A DNA stretch of 64,000 nt from Flagellimonas sp947499585 (GCF_044596045.1 NZ_CP138995.1:3782001-3846000), one strand, 5' to 3'; numbered from the stretch's first letter, positions 1-9,311 are shown. The notes: generated by a model not told the origin, from the letters alone. Numbers and translations are program-made.

Positions 1-1
1 A

Positions 2-379
2 TTGAACACCTTTGGCAATCAAGTAGCCATTATACCAAACGGACAACTTTCTAACGGAAGTATCGTGAATTATAATATGGAAGATACCCGAAGGGATAAG
101 TTTGATGTTGGAATTGGTTATGGTTCCAATATAAAACAGGCCAAAGAAATTTTATTGCAGATTTGTGCCGAGCATTCAGATATATTAAAAGAACCTGTAC
201 CTGAGGTATATGTTGGCGATTTGGCAGATAGTTCGGTAAATCTCACTCTTCGTTTTTGGGCAAAGAATGAAGTTTTCTGGCCAGCGCACTTTCATGTAAT
301 TGAAGAAACCAAACATCGTTTTGATCAGGCCGGAATTGAGATTCCATTCCCACAGAGAGTCGTACATGATGTAGACTAA
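2..379 (+). CDS. MscS-family mechanosensitive channel, C-terminal fragment
   Basis: The gene is cut by the window edge; only its last 125 residues are visible, and the TTG at base 2 is an edge artefact rather than a start. The fragment opens with VAIIPNGQLSNGSIVNYN, which matches the conserved beta-domain block of MscS channels, and runs through the cytoplasmic alpha/beta domain to a natural stop. The pore-lining helices lie outside the window. Family members sit in the inner membrane and open under tension to release solutes during hypo-osmotic shock. The gene converges on tsaB and the two stop regions overlap by 4 bases. Subfamily and full length cannot be judged. Confidence 0.85.
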   Translation: MNTFGNQVAIIPNGQLSNGSIVNYNMEDTRRDKFDVGIGYGSNIKQAKEILLQICAEHSDILKEPVPEVYVGDLADSSVNLTLRFWAKNEVFWPAHFHVIEETKHRFDQAGIEIPFPQRVVHDVD

Positions 380-1053
380 GAGTTCTTCTTACCCTGAAGA
401 ACAAAATCCTTAAGGTAATAGGGCTCAAAATAAGCTACATCTTCAAAAGTGCCTTCCTGAAATTTTCGGAAAGCAATTCTTGCCATTTCCCTGGCGGACG
501 GAACCACAGATGTATTGAATACAAAATTGGAATGTTGTAAGGTTTCCATACATTTTTCCGCACCACTGCCAACAAAATGAACCTTAGGATAAGAACCAAA
601 CTCTTTGAACGAATTCTCATCAATAACCTCTGCCCTAGTATCACGAACTTCTTGATAAACCGAATTGTACACTGAGGAATACACTTCCATCCGTCTTGCA
701 TCCAGTACAGGAATGATCACTTCTCCTTCAGATGCTTTGATCTGATTGGCCATACTCTCTAAAGTAGGAATTGAAATCAAAGGTAAGTCCAAGGAAAAAC
801 ACAACCCTTTGGCTGCAGAAACGCCAATACGCAGTCCAGTATATGAACCTGGACCTTTACTAACTGCAATAGCATCCAAATCTGAAAAAGAGAAAGAAGC
901 CTCTTCCAAGGCTTCTTTTATAAAAACATGCAGTTGTTCTGAATGCGAATAATTTACAGCATTGTTCTCCTTAAGACAAATGATATCATTTCCCTCTGAA
1001 ATACTGACTGAACAATTGGTCGTTGCTGTTTCTAAATTTAGTATTCTGGCCAT
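376..1053 (-). CDS. tsaB: TsaB, partner protein for tRNA t6A modification
   Basis: TsaB is a non-catalytic ASKHA-fold partner of TsaD; together with TsaE they transfer threonylcarbamoyl to A37 of ANN-decoding tRNAs in the cytoplasm. The N-terminus ILNLETATTNCSVSI and the block AVSKGPGSYTGLRIGVSAAKG are family hallmarks, and 225 residues is normal length. I start at the ATG at 1053; an in-frame GTG nine bases upstream (1062) overlaps a promoter-like box and is less likely. The gene follows tolC by only a few bases but appears to have its own promoter. It converges with the mscS fragment. Identification is confident; the exact start is less so. Confidence 0.9.
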   Translation of the reverse strand: MARILNLETATTNCSVSISEGNDIICLKENNAVNYSHSEQLHVFIKEALEEASFSFSDLDAIAVSKGPGSYTGLRIGVSAAKGLCFSLDLPLISIPTLESMANQIKASEGEVIIPVLDARRMEVYSSVYNSVYQEVRDTRAEVIDENSFKEFGSYPKVHFVGSGAEKCMETLQHSNFVFNTSVVPSAREMARIAFRKFQEGTFEDVAYFEPYYLKDFVLQGKKNS

Positions 1054-1061
1054 GGCGGCCA

Positions 1062-1095
1062 CAAAGATACTAGTTTAAAGAAATTGGAATGCCAA
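1062..1095 (-). promoter_or_regulatory. Predicted promoter of tsaB (TTG-N23-TATCTTTG)
   Basis: On the minus strand TTG (1095-1093) is followed after 23 bases by TATCTTTG (1069-1062), which fits the Flavobacterium consensus TTG-N17-23-TAnnTTTG. The box ends eight bases before the tsaB ATG, so the transcript would be almost leaderless. It overlaps the tolC stop codon. Read by eye only. Confidence 0.5.
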
Positions 1096-2410
1096 AGTAG
1101 AACTCCAAAATCTTCAATCGGAAAATATAATCGTATTTAGTACGAATTACAGTTGCTTCGGCATCATCTACCCTTGACTGCGCTTGGCTAAAATCAAAAG
1201 CGTTCATTAAACCAACATTAAAACGTTCTTTAGCATAATCATAGGCCAATCTTCTAGCTTCCATCGTCTTCACGGCAGCGTCATATGCCTTGCTAAAAGT
1301 AGTGACGTCTACATAGGCCTGTTGAATGTTTGTTTCTAAATCCAATTTATCCTGTTCCAATTGAAGCTTAGCTCTTTCTAAATCGATTTTTGCTCGTTTT
1401 ACACCATTACGTGTACTCCAACCATTAAAGAAAGGCACATTAAGTTGAAATCCATACGAAAGACCATCAAATCTGTATAACTGCTCTGTAAATGGTATTA
1501 TAGTTAAATCCTGAGCAGAAACTAAGTTCTGATCACTATATCTAGTGTTATAGTTTATAAAGGCATTTAATGTAGGGTAAAGAGCACCCTTTGCAATTTC
1601 AATGTCTTTTTCAGCAAGCTCAACATTTGATTTTGAAAACTTAATATCATTTCTAAAGCCCAATGCCTTGTCAAAAATTACTTTAGCGGAATTGTTCAAA
1701 ATATCCGAAGGAGGAATTTCGAAAGACTCATCAGCAATGTCAAAATTTTCATAATCCGTTATTTGCAATAATTGGGCTAGATTAATTCTTGAAATCAACA
1801 CCAAGCCTTCTCCATTAACAATTTGTTGTTCTTGAGAAGCTGCTGTGGCCTCAATTTCCAAAAGATCACCTCTTGGAGAAACTCCTGACTCTACCAATTC
1901 CTTAGTTCTTTTTAAATCTTGCTCTGTAACAGCAAACTGAGCTTCTGAAACTTTGAGCGCCTCTTTGTTAGATAGCACTTGCAAGTAAGCGTTTGCCACA
2001 TTAAGACGAATATCATCTTTTAAATCATCTAAACGGTATTGACTTGCAATTGCATTCATTTTAGCCCTAGTTAGATTTTTGAAATTCCTAAGGCCATCAA
2101 ATAAAGTTAATGAAGAGGTCAGGTTGCCTGTAAAATTAAGTTGGCTGTTTACTGGCTCTTGAGACGTAGGGTTAAAAGATAGACCTAGATTTTCAGTAAG
2201 ACGAGCATCTCCATTAAGGTTAGGTATTAAGTTACCTAAAGCATCCCTTTCTTCAATTTGAACAGTTTCCAAATCCAGTTCAAACTGTTCAATCGTTAAA
2301 TTGTTGTCAATAGCAAAAGTGACACACTCTTGCAATGTCCATTTTTTCATTTGTGCATTGGTGATGAACATAGCACAAATTATCATGAATAATGTGATTC
2401 TAAATTTCAT
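1070..2410 (-). CDS. TolC-family outer membrane efflux protein
   Basis: This is a TolC-type outer membrane channel that would complete the efflux machinery encoded upstream. From the ATG at 2410 it has 446 residues and starts with MKFRITLFMIICAMF plus ITNAQ, a typical signal peptide; the frame is open further back to 2515, but that would overlap the adaptor gene and bury the signal peptide. After WTLQECVTFAIDNNL the protein has the two OEP repeats expected of TolC (long heptad-rich helices such as ALKVSEAQFAVTEQDLKRTK and its C-terminal counterpart ending in FDFSQAQSRVDDAEATVIR). It is last in the minus-strand efflux operon, 37 bases after the adaptor stop. Substrate is not predictable. Confidence 0.88.
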   Translation of the reverse strand: MKFRITLFMIICAMFITNAQMKKWTLQECVTFAIDNNLTIEQFELDLETVQIEERDALGNLIPNLNGDARLTENLGLSFNPTSQEPVNSQLNFTGNLTSSLTLFDGLRNFKNLTRAKMNAIASQYRLDDLKDDIRLNVANAYLQVLSNKEALKVSEAQFAVTEQDLKRTKELVESGVSPRGDLLEIEATAASQEQQIVNGEGLVLISRINLAQLLQITDYENFDIADESFEIPPSDILNNSAKVIFDKALGFRNDIKFSKSNVELAEKDIEIAKGALYPTLNAFINYNTRYSDQNLVSAQDLTIIPFTEQLYRFDGLSYGFQLNVPFFNGWSTRNGVKRAKIDLERAKLQLEQDKLDLETNIQQAYVDVTTFSKAYDAAVKTMEARRLAYDYAKERFNVGLMNAFDFSQAQSRVDDAEATVIRTKYDYIFRLKILEFYFGIPISLN

Positions 2411-2447
2411 TCGTTTATTGATTTTTTGATTGATATAATTGGTTGGT

Positions 2448-3563
2448 TTATTGATCATCGGAATCATCCTTCTTCTCCAATTTGTTCCATACTTTAATTT
2501 TTGCTCCTTCCTCAAGTCCTGAAACCACTTCTACATCTATTCCATCACTAACGCCCAATTCCAACTCTTTACGCTCGAATTCATTCTCGCTTATTTCAAT
2601 TTCAACAAATGGTTTTTCAGTTTCTTTATCAAATTGCAACAGGGCTTCTTTAAGTGTTAGCACATCCTTTTTTTCTTCTAGTACAATTGATGCGTTGGCA
2701 CTATATCCAGCTCTGACATATATGCTATCGTTAACTACTAAATCACCTTCAATTTTAAACTGTACAGCACCTTCTGTCTCAACTCCTTTTGGAGCAATGA
2801 ATTTAAGTTTGGCATTAAACTTGTTTTTTTCCAACGCTCCAAGACTAATCTCCAAAGGCATTCCAATATTCAACTTACCAACTTCTGCTTCATCAACTTC
2901 ACCTTCAAAAATCATTTTGGACATATCGGCTATAGTGGCAATTGTAGTACCATCATTGAAGTTATTACTTTGGATTACCTGATCACCTTCTTTAACAGGG
3001 ATTTCTAGAACTGTACCGGATACTGTTGCTCTAATATTGGTGTTTGCGCTTGATGACCCACCTGCTGAACCCTTACGTATAATTTGATAATCTGCACGGG
3101 CATTTTTTAATTCTTGTTGGGCTTGATCATAAGTCAACTGTTGGGTATTAAAGTCTTGGCTGGCAATAACACCTTTATCAAACAAAGCTTTGTTTCTGTT
3201 ATACTCGATTTTTGCATTGTTCAAAGCCAGTTCTGCATTGCGAACTCGACCTGCTGCTTGGTTTAATGATTGTTCATTGGGAACAACTTTTATGGAAGCA
3301 ATCAAATCTCCAGCTTTAACCTCAACACCTTCTTCCAGATATATATTATCTATAATTCCGGAGATTTGTGGTTTAATATTGATTTCATCCTCTGGAATTA
3401 CTTTACCCGTTACAATTACTTTGTTTACAATGTCCTTTTTTTCTAAAGACTCTGTTTTATATAATTGGGCCGGAGTACTGTTTTGCTTTAGGAAATACAC
3501 TACTGCATATAAAATTCCAAGAGTCAGAACTCCTATTATGCCGTACTTTACATACTTATTCAT
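2448..3563 (-). CDS. HlyD/MacA-like periplasmic adaptor (second copy)
   Basis: A membrane-fusion (adaptor) protein of 371 residues that would bridge MacB-like permeases and TolC. It has one N-terminal membrane helix (YGIIGVLTLGILYAVVYFL), then a first lipoyl half (IKPQISGIIDNIYLEEGVEV), an alpha-hairpin rich in Asn, Gln and Ala (about residues 95-160), the second lipoyl half (ISGT-type block around ATVSGTVLEIPVKEGDQV) and beta-barrel domains. It closely resembles the adaptor at 6879-7991, with shared blocks such as SNNFN-GTTIA-IAD and LALKEAL/LTLKEAL, so the two look like duplicates. It lies between the permease at 3599 and tolC in the same operon. Confidence 0.88.
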   Translation of the reverse strand: MNKYVKYGIIGVLTLGILYAVVYFLKQNSTPAQLYKTESLEKKDIVNKVIVTGKVIPEDEINIKPQISGIIDNIYLEEGVEVKAGDLIASIKVVPNEQSLNQAAGRVRNAELALNNAKIEYNRNKALFDKGVIASQDFNTQQLTYDQAQQELKNARADYQIIRKGSAGGSSSANTNIRATVSGTVLEIPVKEGDQVIQSNNFNDGTTIATIADMSKMIFEGEVDEAEVGKLNIGMPLEISLGALEKNKFNAKLKFIAPKGVETEGAVQFKIEGDLVVNDSIYVRAGYSANASIVLEEKKDVLTLKEALLQFDKETEKPFVEIEISENEFERKELELGVSDGIDVEVVSGLEEGAKIKVWNKLEKKDDSDDQ

Positions 3564-3598
3564 TATAGCTTATTTGATTGTTATCTAATTATTTTTGG

Positions 3599-4855
3599 TT
3601 ATTCTTCTCGTAATGCTTCTATGGGCCTAACTTTCACTGCTTTATTTGCCGGAATCAATCCTATCAATACACTAAGACTCACCATCAATAGGAATGAGAT
3701 TCCAAATTGTGGTATGCTTACCATAGGATTAACAAATGGAAAATCTTCACCACTGCCCCATAAAGAGTTTAAAATTGCCAGGATGCCTACTGAAATAGCA
3801 AATCCTATGAGTCCAGCAAAAGCTGTTAAAACAATAGCTTCTACTACAATTTGACGCTTAACGGTCCTTGGAGTAGCACCCAATGCTCTACGCACCCCAA
3901 TTTCCTTGGTGCGTTCCTTCACTGTGATCAATAGAATATTACTAATGGCAATAACTCCAGCCAATAAGGTAAATATGCCCACAAAGAAGGAAAACCCTTT
4001 GAGAACTCCCGTAAATGCTGAGATGTTGTTGAAGATTTCAGACATATCAAAACTACCTATGGCCCTTTCATCATCTGGATGTATATCGTATTTCGTCTTT
4101 AGTATCTTCTTTATTTTATTTTCTACTACAGGAACCTTTGTATTTGGTTCTACCGCAATGGCCATCCATCCCATTCGGTCTCCTGTATTAAATGCTTTTT
4201 GAAAAGTGGTGAATGGAATAAAAACCGCATTTTCGCCATCAATATTTATATTATTGTTTGGCTTGTAAACTCCCACCACAGTAAAGAACACCCCATTGAT
4301 TCGGATATCTTTGCCTACGGCATTTTCGCTTTTATCAAATAGTAATTTGTAGGTTTCCTCTCCTATTACACATATTTTTTTGGAATCTGCTATATCTGTT
4401 TTGTTCAAAAACCTGCCCTCAACAAGTTTCTTTTTGGTAATGTTATCAATTTCAGGGTAATCCCCATACACAGATGAGCCGCTTGTTCTCCCTTCTCTAT
4501 AAACAGTAACTGTTTCTCTATGGCTTCCTAGTTCTATTCTGGGTGCCAATACTTCAATCTCAGGTATTTGTTTTTTCAGAATTTCGGCATCTTCAATCTT
4601 ATAGCGTATTCTTCTACCTCTTTCAAAACCCTTATAAGGTTCAGAAGTAGATTGTCCCCAAACAAATAGACTGTTTGAAGCAGTACCTGCAAAAACTTTA
4701 TCAAAACCATTGCTCATTCCATTGGCGGAACCTAGCAGCAATATCAAAATAATCATCGCGAAGATGACTCCCAGCATCGTTAAAAATGTGCGGAACATAT
4801 TCTTTCCCAGCGTATGGAAAATCTCTACCCATAAATCTTTATCGAACAACCACAT
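3599..4855 (-). CDS. MacB-like ABC permease (YGDYP type, copy 2)
   Basis: A 418-residue FtsX/MacB-type permease without its own ATPase domain. One membrane helix near residues 20-45 is followed by a large periplasmic core domain and then three C-terminal helices with the conserved cytoplasmic link TVKERTKEIGVRRALGATPR and the ending KAVKVRPIEALREE. Blocks SVYGDYPEI and GRFLNK pair it with the permease at 8029-9291 rather than with its neighbour at 4858. MacB-type systems are mechanotransmitters: ATP use in the cytoplasm drives periplasmic movements that push substrate to TolC. Two bases separate it from the upstream permease, so translation is probably coupled. Confidence 0.87.
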   Translation of the reverse strand: MWLFDKDLWVEIFHTLGKNMFRTFLTMLGVIFAMIILILLLGSANGMSNGFDKVFAGTASNSLFVWGQSTSEPYKGFERGRRIRYKIEDAEILKKQIPEIEVLAPRIELGSHRETVTVYREGRTSGSSVYGDYPEIDNITKKKLVEGRFLNKTDIADSKKICVIGEETYKLLFDKSENAVGKDIRINGVFFTVVGVYKPNNNINIDGENAVFIPFTTFQKAFNTGDRMGWMAIAVEPNTKVPVVENKIKKILKTKYDIHPDDERAIGSFDMSEIFNNISAFTGVLKGFSFFVGIFTLLAGVIAISNILLITVKERTKEIGVRRALGATPRTVKRQIVVEAIVLTAFAGLIGFAISVGILAILNSLWGSGEDFPFVNPMVSIPQFGISFLLMVSLSVLIGLIPANKAVKVRPIEALREE

Positions 4856-4857
4856 AG

Positions 4858-6087
4858 TTACTTATCGCTTAATGCTACAATTGGTTTAACATTTGCTGCT
4901 TTAATTGCAGGTATTAAACCCGCCAAAACTCCTGCCACAATTAAAATGATTGTCGCTGTAATAACCGTGGACAGACTAACTGAAGGGTTACTAAATGCCG
5001 GGGTATTTATGTTAGGGCCTATCAGGGATAAAATTATCCAAGCGAAAATTAAACCGATAAAACCAGATAGCGTTGTAATAAATGTTGATTCTAAAAGCAC
5101 TAAATTGATTATCTGTTTAGGCATGGCTCCCAAAGCTTTTCTCACCCCTATTTCCTTTGTTCTTTCTTTTATGGTAAAAACCATAATGTTACCAATGCCC
5201 ACTATTCCTGCTATCAATATTAAAAAGCCTACGCCAATGCTTATAGTACTCAATACCGCCGAAAAACTGCTAATATCATTAAATGCTTCTGCATAGTTCC
5301 AAACATTTATTCCCGCTTGGTCTTCTGGCGAAATCTTGTGCCTCCTTTTCATAATATCCTCCAGGCGCCTAGAAAATTCAAGTGCCTTGGGTAAATCATA
5401 TGAAGGATTATAGGTAAGGGCTATGGCACTAATATTATTGGTGTTTCCATAAATTCTCTGAAAAGTGCCGATAGGAGCATATATTCTTCTTTCAGCATTA
5501 TCATCTCCTTCATCTATAAAAACCCCCACAATCCTGAAGAGTGATCCATTGAATTCAACAAACTTACCTACTGGATCTTCTTTTTTAAATAAGTCTTCTG
5601 CAACCTTTCTACCAATGACGGCTACTTTTGATTTGTTTGTGAGATCCGCTTCATTAAAATATCTTCCATTGATCACTATAGTCTTTTCAATCATCTGAAA
5701 CTCTGGATGCACTGCCTGTATTGGATATGATCCTGTTTCACTTTTATATCTGGCAGATGTGCGGCTATAGTATCTAGCGCTTAAGTATTCAATATCATCA
5801 GGGAAACTTCGTCTAATGTATTCAACATCGTCATTCTTAAATTGGATACGACGACCAGCTTCAAATCCTGCATATGCTTTCGCCGTTGTTCCAGGTCTTA
5901 TAAAAATAGAGTTGGTGGCATCGTCATTAAACTGATTGGTGAAACCGTTTTGCATGCCATTAACAGAAGCTAACAGCATCACCAGAATAAAGATTGCCCA
6001 ACCCACGGAAAAACCCGTCAAAAAGGTCCTAAGCTTATTATTCCTAAGCGTATGAAATATCTCTTGCCAAATATCCCTATCAAACAT
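4858..6087 (-). CDS. MacB-like ABC permease (NKLRTFLTG type, copy 2)
   Basis: A 409-residue permease with the MacB/FtsX layout: first helix after NNKLRTFLTGFSVGWAIFIL, periplasmic core (about residues 50-270), three C-terminal helices and the link TIKERTKEIGVRKALGAMPK. Its N-terminus is close to that of the permease at 9312-10556 (both MFD..W.QEIF followed by NKLRTFLTG), which marks it as the paralogue of that gene. Its start overlaps the ATPase stop by 8 bases. Together with the following permease it may form a heterodimer served by the ATPase at 6080-6781. Substrate is unknown. Confidence 0.87.
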   Translation of the reverse strand: MFDRDIWQEIFHTLRNNKLRTFLTGFSVGWAIFILVMLLASVNGMQNGFTNQFNDDATNSIFIRPGTTAKAYAGFEAGRRIQFKNDDVEYIRRSFPDDIEYLSARYYSRTSARYKSETGSYPIQAVHPEFQMIEKTIVINGRYFNEADLTNKSKVAVIGRKVAEDLFKKEDPVGKFVEFNGSLFRIVGVFIDEGDDNAERRIYAPIGTFQRIYGNTNNISAIALTYNPSYDLPKALEFSRRLEDIMKRRHKISPEDQAGINVWNYAEAFNDISSFSAVLSTISIGVGFLILIAGIVGIGNIMVFTIKERTKEIGVRKALGAMPKQIINLVLLESTFITTLSGFIGLIFAWIILSLIGPNINTPAFSNPSVSLSTVITATIILIVAGVLAGLIPAIKAANVKPIVALSDK

Positions 6088-6781
6088 ATTGTTCCGCCCT
6101 AACTTGTTTTATCTTTTTATCCTCAACAATAACCCCATCTTTTAGGTGCACTATTCTCTTGCACATGTGGGCAATATCTTCTTCATGCGTGACCACTAAA
6201 ATGGTGTTGCCTTCATCATTTATCTTTTGGATCAAATCCATAACCTCGTACGATGTTGTACTATCCAATGCTCCTGTTGGTTCATCTGCCAACAGCACTT
6301 TAGGCTCTGCGGCCATGGCCCTAGCAATGGCAACCCTTTGTTTTTGACCACCAGATAACTCACTTGGTAAATGTGTGGCCCATTCTTTTAGACCAACTCT
6401 ATCCAAATAATTCAATGCTTTCTCTTGGCGTTCTTTTCTTGCTACCTTTTGATAGTATAACGGCAGTGCCACATTTTCCAAAGCAGATTTATAATTAATA
6501 AGGTTAAATGATTGAAAAACAAAGCCCAAAAATTTGTTCCGATATTGAGCCGCCTTTGTCTCGGTCAAGTCTTTGATGGGAACACCATCTAAAATATATT
6601 CACCGCTATCCGCACCATCCAGCATGCCCAAAATATTGAGCAAGGTGGATTTTCCTGATCCTGAAGACCCCATAATGGCCACAAGTTCTCCTGCTTCCGC
6701 CGTAAAATTAATTCCCTTTAAAACATGAAGAGAATTGCTCCCCATTTTATAGGATTTGTGAAGATCTTTGATTTCTATCAT
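6080..6781 (-). CDS. ABC transporter ATP-binding protein (MacB/LolD type)
   Basis: The only ATPase in the efflux locus, 233 residues. All motifs are intact: Walker A GSSGSGKSTLLN, Q-loop FQSFNL, signature LSGGQKQRVAIARA, Walker B VLLADEPTGALDS and H-loop VVTHE. Its sequence is of the MacB/LolD family, cytoplasmic ATPases that power lipoprotein release or tripartite efflux. It overlaps the next permease start by 8 bases, which suggests coupled translation. With four permeases in the locus and no other ATPase, it probably serves both permease pairs; that is inference. A 97-base gap upstream could hold an internal promoter. Confidence 0.92.
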   Translation of the reverse strand: MIEIKDLHKSYKMGSNSLHVLKGINFTAEAGELVAIMGSSGSGKSTLLNILGMLDGADSGEYILDGVPIKDLTETKAAQYRNKFLGFVFQSFNLINYKSALENVALPLYYQKVARKERQEKALNYLDRVGLKEWATHLPSELSGGQKQRVAIARAMAAEPKVLLADEPTGALDSTTSYEVMDLIQKINDEGNTILVVTHEEDIAHMCKRIVHLKDGVIVEDKKIKQVRAEQYV

Positions 6782-6827
6782 GATTGGTGATGTTAGCTAT
6801 CTGGCATGTTAACTCCTGTAATAAGAC

Positions 6828-6852
6828 TTACAAGTTGTTAAAATGTTACAAG
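6828..6852 (-). promoter_or_regulatory. Direct repeat TTACAAG x2 upstream of the ATPase gene
   Basis: TTACAAG occurs at 6828-6834 and again at 6846-6852 (start-to-start 18 bases) in the gap before the ATPase gene; on the coding strand it reads CTTGTAA. It could be a regulator site placed within the internal promoter region of the efflux operon. There is no independent support, and short AT-rich repeats are common by chance. Confidence 0.25.
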
Positions 6853-6878
6853 ATTAATTGAAATTTTATGTTAAATGA

Positions 6879-7991
6879 TTAATTCGCGTTTTCTTCCTCT
6901 TCGATTGCATTCCAGACTTTAATCTTATCATCTGCGTTGAGGCCTGATTTTACCTCTACAAAAATGCCATCGCTTATCCCTAATTCTATATCCTTACGCT
7001 CAAATTGTTGTTCTGAAGTTTCAATTTCTACAAAGGGTTTCTTGGTTTCATCATCAAATTGAACTAGCGCCTCTTTTAGAGCTAAAACACTATCCGCACG
7101 AGCCAAAATAATGGAAGCATTAGCACTTAGACCTGCCCGTATAAAGACAGTATCTTGTTTGTTTAATGTTCCTTTGATTTCAAACTGTATGGCGCCATTC
7201 TCTTCTTTTCCTTTTGGTGCTATATAATCCAACACCGCATTAAAAACCTGGTCCTCAATAGCTCCCACTGTGATTTCCAATGGTAAATTCTCTTTGATCT
7301 TCCCTACTTCAGACTCATCAACTTTACCTTCAAAAATCATTTTTTCCACATCTGCAATGGCAGCAATGGTAGTTCCCTCGTTAAAGTTATTGCTTTCAAT
7401 AACCTGATTTCCTACCTCAACAGGAACTTCTAGTACCATACCGCTTACGGTAGCTCGTATTAATGTATTGGCAGCGTTTCTGAAACCACTTGTGGTTCCA
7501 GTGTTTACAATATCAAAACGTTTGTTCGCCGCTCTATAAGATTGTTTTGCCTGATCGTTAGTAACCTGGGCACGTTCTAAATCCGCTTTAGAAATTACCC
7601 CTTTATTGAAAAGCGTTAACTGACGCTCATAGTTTCTTTTTTGATCATCTAAATTGATTCTAGCTTCATCAATATTGTTTCTTGCATCGTTTAGTGCATT
7701 TAGATTGGGCACAACTTTTATCTTGGCCAATAAATCGCCAGATTTTACATAGTCTCCACCCTCCACATAAATTTCTTCTATAACGCCAGAAATATTTGGC
7801 TTAATCAACACTTCTTCCAAAGGAAGTATGCTTCCTGTTGCAATTGCTTTTCTAACAATGTTCTGTTTAGAAAGCTTTTCTGTCTCGTATACTATTGGAT
7901 TTTCAGCGTTCTTTTGATATAAATAATACATTGAGCCACCGAAAACTATCACGATGAGCAACAGGATGATAATGGTTACTGATTTTTTCAT
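6879..7991 (-). CDS. HlyD/MacA-like periplasmic adaptor (first copy)
   Basis: A 370-residue membrane-fusion protein: N-terminal membrane helix (VTIIILLLIVIVFGGSMYYL), lipoyl halves around IKPNISGVIEEIYVEGGDYV and ATVSGMVLEVPVEVGNQV, an alpha-hairpin near residues 95-160, and C-terminal barrel domains. Blocks such as SNNFNEGTTIAAIADVEKM and FERKDIELGISDGI are nearly shared with the adaptor at 2448-3563. It sits between the upstream permease pair and the ATPase. Two adaptors with a single TolC suggests either mixed hexamers or two efflux complexes drawing on the same outer membrane channel. Confidence 0.88.
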   Translation of the reverse strand: MKKSVTIIILLLIVIVFGGSMYYLYQKNAENPIVYETEKLSKQNIVRKAIATGSILPLEEVLIKPNISGVIEEIYVEGGDYVKSGDLLAKIKVVPNLNALNDARNNIDEARINLDDQKRNYERQLTLFNKGVISKADLERAQVTNDQAKQSYRAANKRFDIVNTGTTSGFRNAANTLIRATVSGMVLEVPVEVGNQVIESNNFNEGTTIAAIADVEKMIFEGKVDESEVGKIKENLPLEITVGAIEDQVFNAVLDYIAPKGKEENGAIQFEIKGTLNKQDTVFIRAGLSANASIILARADSVLALKEALVQFDDETKKPFVEIETSEQQFERKDIELGISDGIFVEVKSGLNADDKIKVWNAIEEEENAN

Positions 7992-8028
7992 TTTACTTGA
8001 TGTGGTTATTTTGATTGATTTTATTTTT

Positions 8029-9291
8029 TCATTCTGTTCTTAACGCTTCTATTGGGCGCACGCGAATAGCACTTTGGGCAGGGATAAATCCTGCTAAAAG
8101 CCCTGAGACCATTAATATCATAAGGGCGCCACTTACAACTCCTACACTAACACTTGGATTGACAAACATGTCCACTGGACCAACACTATCCAGCAAGGAG
8201 TTAATTCCATATATGACAAGAGCGCCAAAAATAATTCCTATCATTCCAGAAATAATTGTCAGGAAAATAGATTCCATTAATATTTGCTTCTTAATAGATA
8301 CCGGTGCCTCACCTAAAGCCCTGCGAATCCCAATTTCTTTCGTTCTTTCCTTTACCACGATCAGCATAATATTGCTTACTCCGATAATACCAGAAAGAAG
8401 TACCATAATCCCAACTAGATATGCAATGGCTTTCAGGCCAAAAAACAAACTTTCTACTCGATTAAACTCTTCGTACAGGTCAAAATACCCTATTGCCCGG
8501 TTATCTTCTGGGTGCACTTTATGCCTTTCACGCATTACATTGATAATGCCTTCTTTAAGTTGGGAAATAGAGCTCCCGTCATGTGCTGTGATAGCCATCC
8601 AACCTACATCTTCTCCTCTATTGAAGGCTTGTGAAAAAGAAGTAAAAGGCACAAAAATTTCTTTTTGTGCTTCCTCTCCATCGCCATCATTACTATTCTT
8701 CTTGTAAGTTCCGATGACCATAAAATTTACTCCTTGAATCTTTATATAAGTTCCTAGTACTTCTTCTCCTTTTTCATACAGCTCTGACTTAACTCCTTGA
8801 CCAATGATCGCCACTTTTCTTTTTTGCTGGATATCGTTATGGTTTAAAAAACGCCCAGAAGTAACCGTCATAGGGTCTTGGTTAATGATTTGTGGATAAT
8901 CTCCATAAACATTATATGCGCCAACCCGTATTCCTCTAATTACATTTCCACCTCCCCTAAAGCCTCCCAATTGGTTTCTTGGTGAGATAAATTTAAGATT
9001 GGGCACATTGTCCTCTATTGCCTGTACATCGTCTACTTTAAACTCAAAACTTCTTCCCTTTGGCAAGCCTTCAAATGCCTTTGTAGTGCTTCGGGTCCAC
9101 ATGAACATGGTATTTGTTGCAATGTCCCCAAAATCTTTTCGTATTCCGTTTTCAAAACCTTTTCCGGCAGCTAGCAATACTATTAGGATGAAAATTCCCC
9201 AACAAACGCCAAAGGCAGTCAATATAGTTCTACCAACATTGCTGGTAAGAACCTCCAAAATTTCTTTCCATCTGTCTCTATTGAACATCAC
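8029..9291 (-). CDS. MacB-like ABC permease (YGDYP type, copy 1)
   Basis: A 420-residue permease with an N-terminal helix, a periplasmic MacB core domain and three C-terminal helices; the link VVKERTKEIGIRRALGEAPV and the ending IRVRPIEALRTE are typical. The blocks NVYGDYPQI, SGRFLNHND and GWMAI pair it with the permease at 3599-4855. The start may be the first ATG (9291) or the adjacent second one (9288); the difference is one residue. It is followed by the first adaptor. There is a short glycine-rich stretch (LGGFRGGGNVIRGIR) in the periplasmic domain that its paralogue lacks. Confidence 0.87.
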   Translation of the reverse strand: MMFNRDRWKEILEVLTSNVGRTILTAFGVCWGIFILIVLLAAGKGFENGIRKDFGDIATNTMFMWTRSTTKAFEGLPKGRSFEFKVDDVQAIEDNVPNLKFISPRNQLGGFRGGGNVIRGIRVGAYNVYGDYPQIINQDPMTVTSGRFLNHNDIQQKRKVAIIGQGVKSELYEKGEEVLGTYIKIQGVNFMVIGTYKKNSNDGDGEEAQKEIFVPFTSFSQAFNRGEDVGWMAITAHDGSSISQLKEGIINVMRERHKVHPEDNRAIGYFDLYEEFNRVESLFFGLKAIAYLVGIMVLLSGIIGVSNIMLIVVKERTKEIGIRRALGEAPVSIKKQILMESIFLTIISGMIGIIFGALVIYGINSLLDSVGPVDMFVNPSVSVGVVSGALMILMVSGLLAGFIPAQSAIRVRPIEALRTE

Positions 9292-9311
9292 TTCTATTTT
9301 GAAAGAATATC

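Noticed and set aside
2411..2515. Upstream extension of tolC
   Set aside because: It overlaps the adaptor gene by 68 bases and precedes the signal peptide at 2410.
2482..2982. Plus-strand frame opposite the adaptor gene
   Set aside because: Serine-rich shadow of the adaptor coding sequence with no start context or family resemblance.
8015..8707. Long open frame (230 codons) on the plus strand opposite the permease gene
   Set aside because: It lies fully antisense to a conserved MacB-like permease and shows no domain of its own; such frames are common opposite low-complexity codons.
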